From the NCBI GenBank assembly GCA_002049455.2, contig KV918774.1, positions 372,001 to 436,000 of the forward strand: a stretch of DNA of 64,000 nucleotides. The letters run 5' to 3'. The notes beneath the pieces are model-generated. The model made no database searches. It was not told the origin of the DNA and saw only the letters and a list, made by a program, of their open reading frames with translations. The position numbers and the translations under genes are program-made. Below, piece after piece: positions 57,367 to 64,000 of the stretch. The stretch comes from Porphyra umbilicalis. Lineage: Eukaryota; Rhodophyta; Bangiophyceae; Bangiales; Bangiaceae. Position 1 is the first letter of the stretch. Every line of letters begins with the position of its first letter.

Positions 57367-59178
57367 CACCCCCCGAGCGGGGCCTCCTCGCCGTCGCCCT
57401 CCGCATTGCCCGCCGCGTCGCGCGGCAGCACCGCCCCGGTGCATCTCGCCGGGGCGCTGCCGATGGGGCACCGCACGCGCGATTGTGCGCCCCGAGGAGC
57501 GCCTCGCCCTCCTCTCCATCTTTGTCTGGGCGGTCGCCCTCGGCGGCCTCCTCATCGCCATTGGGTGGAACGCGCTCGACTATGTGGCCGCGCAGCGCAA
57601 CCCGGCGGTCGGGGTCGTTGTCGTGCCCGCCGCCGAACTCCAACTGCCGGTCGTGAGCTTTTGTTCGGGCGTGCCGGGCGTGCCCGCCTTTGTCGACGGC
57701 AAGGGCGGGGGGGTGGGCGCCGGGGGGGGCTCCCGCTGCTAACCATCCGGCGGGTGCACCACGTGCAGACGGGGGAGGTGGTGGCGTGGCCCCCGTCGGG
57801 AGCGTTGGTCGCATCCCCCGCCTACACGGGGGGGGACCGCTGCGCGGCCGCCCTGCGGGGGTTGCACATGGGGCGCCTCGCCCGCTCGTCGGCGGCGTTG
57901 TGGGCGGCAGAGACGGGGGGCACCCCCCCCCGCCAGCGTCCCCAGAGGAGGGTGACACCGACACCAACTGTCGGGCGTGCGTGCAGGTCGGCCTCCGCCG
58001 GCCAGTCGTGCTCCGCGACCCGGCGCCCCTCGTGTGGGGGCCGTCCGCCGTGGCGGGGAATGGCGGGGACCTGCCGGCGGCGGCGCTCAACCCCGCCTAC
58101 CGGGTGGAGGTGGTCGCCTCCCGCGCCCTCTCCTACTGCACCCGCATCGTCGACTCGCGGTCTTCGCTGCTGCTCGAGTCGCTGCTGGCAGAGATTGGGG
58201 CGGCGGCCGACGCCTTCATCGCCGCCGGCGTCCTCTCCTCACGCTTTGCGTCGGGCCGCGGGCCGCCGCTGGCGTTTGAGCTCGAGGACCTCGCCCGCAC
58301 CGCCACGCGCGCCGAAGTCAACGTCCGCCGCGCGGGCGCCAATGCCACCGCCGCCGCCGCCGCCGTCGCGTCGCTCGCGACCGTCCAGTCGTTTGTGTGC
58401 TCGGTGCATTTTTTTTCGGGCGTCCTCTACCCGGTCACCGACGACCCGCCGCCGGCCATTGCCTACCGCTATGAGGCGGGGGGGGGGGCGCCAGCCCGTG
58501 GGCGTGGGTGCCCGTCGGTGCGGGGCCCTACTGGACGCCCCCGCCCCCGCTGCGGGTGGCCACGTCCGTCGCAGCTGCGGCGGCGGCGCTCGGCGACGGG
58601 GGCATGGCCGCAAACGCGACGGCGGCGACGGTGGCCGCCAAGGACGCGGCGGGCGACACGCTCCTCCGCGTCTACGCGACGGACGGGACGGAGGTGGCGG
58701 CGGCGCACCCCCCCCCGCCCCCGCCGCCGCCCCCGCGTCGGCGGCGGCGGCGGCGGCGGGGGGCTTGGCACCCGCCGCGGCGGCGGGCGTGCCGCTGGCG
58801 GCGGGGGACCGCATTGGGGCGATCCCCCCCCAGTCGCTGACGACGTTTGGGCTCGACAAGCTCGTTGACGACCAAAACGGCGCCCGCTGGTCGCCGTCGA
58901 CGACGGCGGCGGCCGACGTGGAGCTGCTCGCCGCCAACTCGTGGCACCACTTTTGGGTGGAGCTCCGCGTCGGCTCCTTTATCGAGCGCACCATTGAGCG
59001 GCGGCCGGCGACGAGCACGACGCAGTTTTTGGCGGCGGTCGTCGAGCTGCTCGGCCTGTTTACGGGCATTTGCATCTACACGATTGTCGTGTTGCCGGCG
59101 CAGATGGTCGCCCGCAAGAAGCGGATGGACGCGCGGGCGGTGGCGCGGGAGCGCCACACGATCGTGCGCCGCGAGTAG
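56851..59178 (+). CDS. Two-transmembrane protein with ENaC/ASIC-like layout (frame-broken)
   Basis: From ATG 56851 (MPPPDAMDAGARDW) an Ala-rich helical region of about 150 residues precedes a first hydrophobic segment, LLSIFVWAVALGGLLIAIGW (about 57510-57570). LQLPVVSFCSG follows, placed like the post-TM1 FPAVTxCN motif of degenerin/ENaC channels. A large middle domain follows, with several Cys residues (NCRACVQVG, YCTRIV, SFVCSVHF). A second hydrophobic segment, ELLGLFTGICIYTIVVLP (about 59047-59094), recalls the GLFxGxS...E of ENaC TM2. The C-terminus is short and basic (ARKKRMDAR...RRE), with the stop at 59178. Coherent sequence moves between frames at homopolymers near 57335, 57465, 57720, 57925, 58480 and 58720. 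Family assignment is tentative; any two-pass surface protein is possible. Confidence 0.6.
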
Positions 59179-59423
59179 GGTGTGGACGGGTGGGGAGAGA
59201 GAGGTGGGAGCGCCAGCGCCGCGACCGGTCGGACGGTTTGTCGAGAAAAACGTGCTCGTGCGTGGTCCACGGCACGGTGGTGCCCCACGTGCTCCACTAT
59301 TCTCGCCTCCTCTGCCAGCCACCCAATATTTAGACGCGCACGCATTACGCAAAAAAAAAAAAAGAAAAAACGCCGGCCACGGCCACGGCTACCGCCCCCA
59401 CCGTCAAGCGCACCGACCTGCCG
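59179..59423. other. 3' intergenic region between convergent genes
   Basis: The plus-strand membrane-protein gene and minus-strand FkbM gene converge here. An A-run (59350-59369) may be polyadenylation-related or simple repeat. Confidence 0.5.
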
Positions 59424-60517
59424 TCAACAGTGGCGGGCCTTGAGCGCCGGCTCGCTCACCCAGTACTCATTGTGCGACTTGACATTCTCCTCCACGAGGC
59501 AGTAGCCCGACCGCCGCAGCAGCGCGTGGCACCGGTTGGTGCCGTCGGCGGTTTTGCAGCTGGCGCCCTGCTCCATGACGAGCACGTCAAACGTGACCGT
59601 CCCCAGGTCGAGGGACTCGAGGACTTGCCACTCAGAGCCCTCCACGTCCAAACTAAACAGCGACACGCGGCGGAGGCCGTGCCGCCGCAGCGTATCCCCC
59701 AGCGGCTCACACGGGACGCTCACGGGGATGGCGGCTTCGCCGCCCTTGGCGTCCATCATGGCCTGCACTTTGGGGTTGACGTACTCGGCGGCGCGCGCCC
59801 AGGGGCCCTCCCCCAAAAAGCGGAGCACGCCCCGCCGCGCGCACGCGGCGCCGTAGAGCACCACCGCGTCGGGGCGGTTGGTGAGGGCGAGCTCATAGTT
59901 GCGCACCGACGCGTCCATGAGGAGCCCCCGCCAGCCGAGGGACTCCTCGTAAAAGAGGGTGTTGGCGTAGCGCTTGCCGTCGAGGGCGCCAATCTCCACA
60001 AACGTGCCAAACCGCACCGGCGACGGGGTGGAGAAGAAGAGCTCGTACGCGCGCCGGTCGGGCTGGTCGACAACCGCCTTGCCGGTCGTGCCATTCGCGT
60101 GCGTCACCTCCGCCGTGTGGATTTGGCCGTGAAAGGTGCCGGGCGCGGGGGGGGTGTCCGTGTACCGGCCGCCGCCCTCGGCGCGCGCCGCCGCCAGCAG
60201 CGCCGCCACGTCCCCATAAACGTCGGGGGTGGGCCCCCCGCCGACGACCCGCCGGCGGCGGCGCCCCCCCCGCGGCGGCGGCGCGCCAGCCCCACCCCGC
60301 CGGCAGCGCGACGGCGCCCGCCGCCCCCCCCCGCCGCCGGCGGTCCGCGCCACCGCCGCGCCGACAACGCCGCCGGCGGCAAAGGCAAGGCCCGCCACCA
60401 CCCACCGCGGGCGGGCGGCCGCCCACGCGGCCACCCGCCGCGCCGCCGACCACCGCCGCGCCGCCGCCGCCGCGCGGGAGAGCGCCGGGCGGCTGCGGCC
60501 GGCGGGGGGCGCGCCGC

Positions 60518-60549
<32 letters not shown>

Positions 60550-61335
60550 CCGCCGCTGCCGCCGCCGAGCGCCGCCGCCGCCGCCGCCGCCGCGCTGCCG
60601 CCGCCGCCGGGCGCTGTCGCGCCGCCGCCCGCGTCGCGCGCCGCCGCCGCGCGGCGGGACGCTTCCCACGCGGCCGCGGGCGCCGCGTCGAGGCCGACCC
60701 GCCCGCCGGCGCCGCCGCCGGCGCCACCACCACCCTCGAGGCCGCCGTACGCCGCGTGGGGGGCCCCCCCCAGGCGCCACCGGGCGGCGGCGCGGGAGCG
60801 CCGCCGCCGCCGCCACCGCCGCTGCCGCCGCCCCCCCACCCCGCCGCGCCGACGCCGTACGCGTGCGGCGCCGCCAGACCGACGGTGTAGGCGCCAGGGG
60901 GGTAGCCACCACCACCGCCGCCGCCCCCGCCGCCGCCGCCGCCGCCACCCGGCGGCGCATACGTCACCGCGGCGGCCGTGCCCGGCACGGGCGCGTGCCA
61001 CCCGCCCGGGGCGAGCGGGGTGGGCGCCCCCCCCGGCGCGGACGCGTAGCCACCGCCGCCGCCACCGCCGCCGCCGCTGCCGCCGCCGCCCGCCGCCGCC
61101 CCCGCCCAGGCGGCGCCCGCCGCCGCCGCCGCGTCGGGCGGCGGCGCCCACCCGCCGACGCCGGCGGCGGCGGCGCCACCACCCCGCAGTCGCCTTGGCG
61201 GGGTGGCGCCCGCGGCGGCGGCGCCCGCCCCGCCGCCGCGGAGGCCCATCGGCACGTACGCGCGGGGCGCGCGGCCGCGGCTTGGGGGGCATCGGCGGCG
61301 GCGCCGCCGCCGCCGCCGGGGTGGGGATCCCCCAT
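59424..61335 (-). CDS. FkbM-family methyltransferase with Gly-rich N-terminus and membrane anchor
   Basis: FkbM-type enzymes use S-adenosylmethionine to O-methylate sugars or small molecules. The C-terminal domain is clear: FVEIGALDGKRYANTLFYEE (SAM motif I region, about 59945-60005), GWRGLLMDA, then LFSLDVEGSEWQVLESLDLG (about 59598-59660) and the end KARHC at 59424. Before it is a hydrophobic stretch, RWVVAGLAFAAGGVVGAAVA (about 60340-60400), likely a signal anchor, placing the enzyme in the Golgi or ER lumen as a type II protein. The N-terminal 190 residues are Gly/Ala/Tyr/Pro-rich. ATG 61335 (MGDPHPGGGG) is a plausible start, but the Gly-rich part uses more than one frame; the last switch is near a C-run at about 60761-60773. 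The catalytic domain frame is intact. Confidence 0.8.
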
Positions 61336-62488
61336 CGGCAAACGCGGGGAGGGAGGGAGGAGGCGGGGGGAGGGGGGGGGGGGGGGAGGGGGGCTCGCCG
61401 CTGCTGACGGCGCGCGCGACGCCGCCGCCGGCGGTGGGGCGCCGGTGGGCGTTTGGCCGGCCGCGCCGGGGCGTCGGCGCAGGCGCGGCACGCCGTCGGC
61501 AACGTGCGTGGACGACACTGTGGACGCGGGGGGGGGGGGTGCCCAGGGGATGACGAGAAGAACAAGTGGGGAGCGACACCGTAAGGGGGTGCGGACGTGG
61601 GGGGGGGGGGGACGGGGGGGGGTGGGGGGGGCGGCCGCTCGGGAAGGGCGACTCTGCGCAGCCCGGGCGGGTGTGGGGCACGTCGGCAGAAAAGCACCGA
61701 GTGAGGATTCCCCAGTCCAGCGCACGGCGTTGGCAGCACCGATCCGCTGCCAGCGGCCCGTCTCCGTGAGTGCGGCGCTTACAGCTGCGCGGCCGCCGCG
61801 CGTCGCGCGCCGCGGCTCGCGCGCGAGCCGCACGCACGGGCGCGCGCCCGTGCGCGCGGCGGCCACACCCGCCGCGTGCGTCGCGCCGCGCGCGCGCCGT
61901 CGACGAGGGCGGGGCACCACTGACGGGAACACGACCTGCCGTCAGAAAACACCGCCCTTCCTTTTGTCAGACGTGGCAGCACCCGGGGGTGGTGCCCGGC
62001 TCGGAACCCGTGCTCCTTTTTTTTTATGCATGTGTCCTCTGCGGGGAAGGGGCCACGCACGCCCCGCCGGCTCGCCCGTGTTGCAACGCGGTCGGCAATG
62101 TACGGGTGGCGTCCGAGCCGCCATTGCCGCCATGGAATAACCCTGACACGGACGTGCGGACCAAGCGGGTGAGGGTGCACACAAGATAAGGAAGCAGAGG
62201 GCCTTTTCGCTGCGCGGGAAGGCCACTGCGGAGCGCACCGAGAGGCACAAGGACATCGACACGGACGGGACGAGGTCGGCCTTTGCCACAGACGCGGACG
62301 ACTTGGCCTTCTGTTGGATGCACCGTACCAGCGCCCCTGCACTTCAGCGTTGTGCCCGTGGGTGACTGGGAGTGGGGCGGCGCGTGCCCGGCAGACGAGG
62401 GAAAAAACAGATTTTCAAACAAAAAGCTGTTTTCTACGAAAACAAGGCGCTGCAGTTCGGCTCTTCCGCCACACGAGCCGGATACTTA
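61336..62488. other. No gene recognised; upstream of the FkbM gene
   Basis: GC-rich to 61900, with G-runs near 61373-61386, 61531-61540 and 61600-61632, then more balanced. AAAACAG...CTGTTTT near 62403-62435 is a short inverted repeat. No coherent frame was found. Confidence 0.4.
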
Positions 62489-62552
62489 GCCTGGATTCTG
62501 CGGCGACGAGCCCTCCGTACAGACGGAGGGCTCGTCGCCCCAGAATCCAGGC
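62489..62552. repeat. Long hairpin, 30-bp arms with one mismatch
   Basis: Arms 62489-62518 and 62523-62552 (beginning GCCTGGATTCTG) close a 4-base loop, ACAG. The only mismatch is C opposite C at arm position 13. It lies 212 bp beyond the stop codon of the zinc-finger gene (minus strand, stop at 62764). It could be a fold-back element, a small-RNA precursor or a 3' processing structure. Confidence 0.95.
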
Positions 62553-62763
62553 ATGCGTTCCCACAGGGACGGGCAAGAGGGAATACGAAACTGAGCGAGG
62601 CAAGCAAGCAAAAGATTAGATAGAGAAGAGCAGAGCGCAACCAAGGGAAAGGAGCAAAGAAAGGGAAAACGCACAATCACCGACCAACCAGCCGGACCAC
62701 CAACAGCCGGCGCGCCCAGCATCACCACGGACAGGCATCGTCACCCCGTGCTCGGCGGGCGCG

Positions 62764-64000
62764 TCACCAAAAGTCCGGCAGGTCCCCCCCCGACTGGCTC
62801 CCACTCGCCAGGCTGTCCCCCGCCCACGAGGACATGGGGCTGTCAAACATTAAGGGCTGCGAGTCGTACGGGCTGTCGTCCATGCTGTCCTCATCCATAA
62901 ACGGATCAATGTAGCCGTACCCCGGGGAGTCGCGCGGCGACGGCAGCAGCGGGAGCAGCTCGTCGGCGCTCCCCCCCGCCGCCCCCGCCCCCGCCGCCGC
63001 CGCCGCCCCCGCCCCCGCCGCCGCCGCGGCGACCGTCGCCGCCAGCGACGGGCGCAGCGCCGTCGGCGTCGGCACGGGGGCGAGGAGGCACGCCCCCCGC
63101 ACCGGCGCGGTGCCCGCGTGCGCGCGTGCGTGGTGGCGGAAAAACTCTTCGACGCCGTAAAAGCCTTCGCCGGGGCAAAGGGCGCACCACGCGCGCTCCG
63201 CGGGGCGCTCCCGCAGCGGGGGGGGCGGCAAACACAAGCGCGCGGGGCACTGCGCGAGGAGTTCGATGGGGTGGGGGGCGCCGCCAATGGCGGGCGCGGC
63301 AATGGCCGCCGCCGCGTCCCCTCCGCTGCCGACGGCGGCGAGGGCAGCGTCGAGCTCCGCCTCCCGCCGCACCAGCAGATCGTCCAGCGTGTCCCCGCCC
63401 GCGGCCACGGCTTCTCCAAACGGCTGATGGACGGCCAGGTAGTGGAGGTTGAGGTCCCGCACCGACTCAAACGCAACGGGCGGCGCGCCCGCCTCGTCGC
63501 TGTCGGCGGGGCCCCCCCGCGGGGGCGCCCCCCGGGCGGGCACTGGGCGCAAAAGAACTTGGGCGCCGGCAGCAGCGCCTGCGCCGCCTCCTCCGAGTGC
63601 TCAAAGAGCACGTGCCGCCGCGCGTGCGCCACCGACATGCACGGCAAGCCGCACACAAAGCAGTGAAAGTTGTCGACAAGCGGCCCCGAGGCGTGGTCCA
63701 CGTCCCCCCCGCCCCGCGTCATGCAGCGGCAGGAGCGGAGGAGTTCCCGCACCGTCTCGACGGGGCTCGTCTGGCTCGGCCCGGGGAGCATGCACGTGCG
63801 CAACGTCGACACGACCGTGTTGCGGTTGGACGAGTCGCGGTAGAGGGCGAGCACCTGCTTCTCCGCCGCGTCGCCGAGGAGGGTCCGCAGCTCCGCAAGC
63901 CGATCGAGCGACGCCGCGACAGACGACCGCGGGGGGGCCGTCGTCGCGCCTTCGACAAACTCGAGGAAGGCGTCTTTGAGGCCGACGACTTCGACGAGGC
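62764..64000 (-). CDS. C2H2 zinc-finger protein with acidic C-terminus (partial, runs off the right edge)
   Basis: The open frame enters from the window edge (LVEVVGLKDAFLEFVEGATT..., no start seen), so the N-terminus is missing. Helical segments (DRLAELRTLLGDAAEKQVLALYRDSS) precede three zinc-finger-like units: CFVCGLPCMSVAHARRHVLFEH (spacing x2-x12-x4), FCAQC...LHYLAVH with a long Gly/Pro insert, and CALCPGEGFYGVEEFFRHH. The C-terminus is Ala-rich and then acidic and aromatic (YIDPFMDEDSMDDSPYDS...GGDLPDFW), like a transcription activation domain. The stop is TGA at 62764. The two parts are in different frames joined at C/G-runs near 63508-63530. A DNA-binding regulator is the best guess. 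Confidence 0.7.

Noticed and set aside
47725-63854. Programmed ribosomal frameshifting in the host genes
   Set aside because: Too many genes and too many sites are affected, most at homopolymers; indel errors in assembly are far more likely.

Overview
This window is nuclear DNA of a GC-rich eukaryote. Evidence: spliceosomal introns with GT...AG borders that keep the reading frame, eukaryotic DNA transposons (PIF/Harbinger, Helitron, CACTA/Plavaka-like, and TA-flanked short elements), F-box, C2H2 zinc-finger and RGG proteins, and no operons or ribosome-binding sites. Ala/Gly/Pro/Arg-rich proteins, very long G/C homopolymers and few short introns would fit a bangiophyte red alga such as Porphyra. 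That assignment is an inference from composition; no marker gene proves it.

The first three quarters (1 to about 47.5 kb) is transposon territory. Three members of one Harbinger family can be delimited to the base: a 4.6 kb non-autonomous copy (1923-6569), a 9.5 kb putatively autonomous copy (26342-35834) with a DDE transposase and a convergent Myb/SANT-like gene, and an inverted 4.8 kb non-autonomous copy (36933-41706). All share about 28-bp terminal inverted repeats, a 51-71 bp subterminal palindrome built from GTTGGC/GCCAAC motifs, and a long GCC-rich interior. The 9.5 kb copy sits inside a single long ORF of unknown function. Removing it with one copy of the TAA duplication rejoins that ORF in frame (24540-26341 plus 35838-36882, 948 residues).

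A Helitron RepHel gene (13938 to 7982, minus strand) is interrupted by a 783-bp TA-flanked element (10286-11068). Removing that element with one TA likewise rejoins the Rep and helicase halves in frame (1723 residues). A second member of the same short-element family lies at 6702-7479. The two share their ends, including a subterminal hairpin whose stem shows a compensatory change, but have different interiors. The inserted one carries a small transmembrane-protein ORF that looks like captured cargo. A four-exon CACTA/Plavaka-like transposase gene (22866 to 18884, minus) can be spliced with all frames consistent. Smaller unknown genes lie at 15099-15914 (two U1-like zinc fingers), 16751-17284 and 42363-43667.

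The last quarter (47.7-64 kb) is a gene-dense host segment: an RNA m5U methyltransferase (TrmA/RumA-like) with an N-terminal zinc ribbon and an RGG-rich tail (minus); a divergent F-box/beta-propeller protein (plus); a two-transmembrane protein with ENaC/ASIC-like layout (plus); an FkbM-type methyltransferase with a Gly-rich, membrane-anchored N-terminus (minus); and a C2H2 zinc-finger protein with an acidic C-terminus that runs off the right edge (minus). In all five the coherent protein hops between frames, mostly at G/C homopolymers. Indel errors in the assembly are the simplest explanation, so these models need correction before use.
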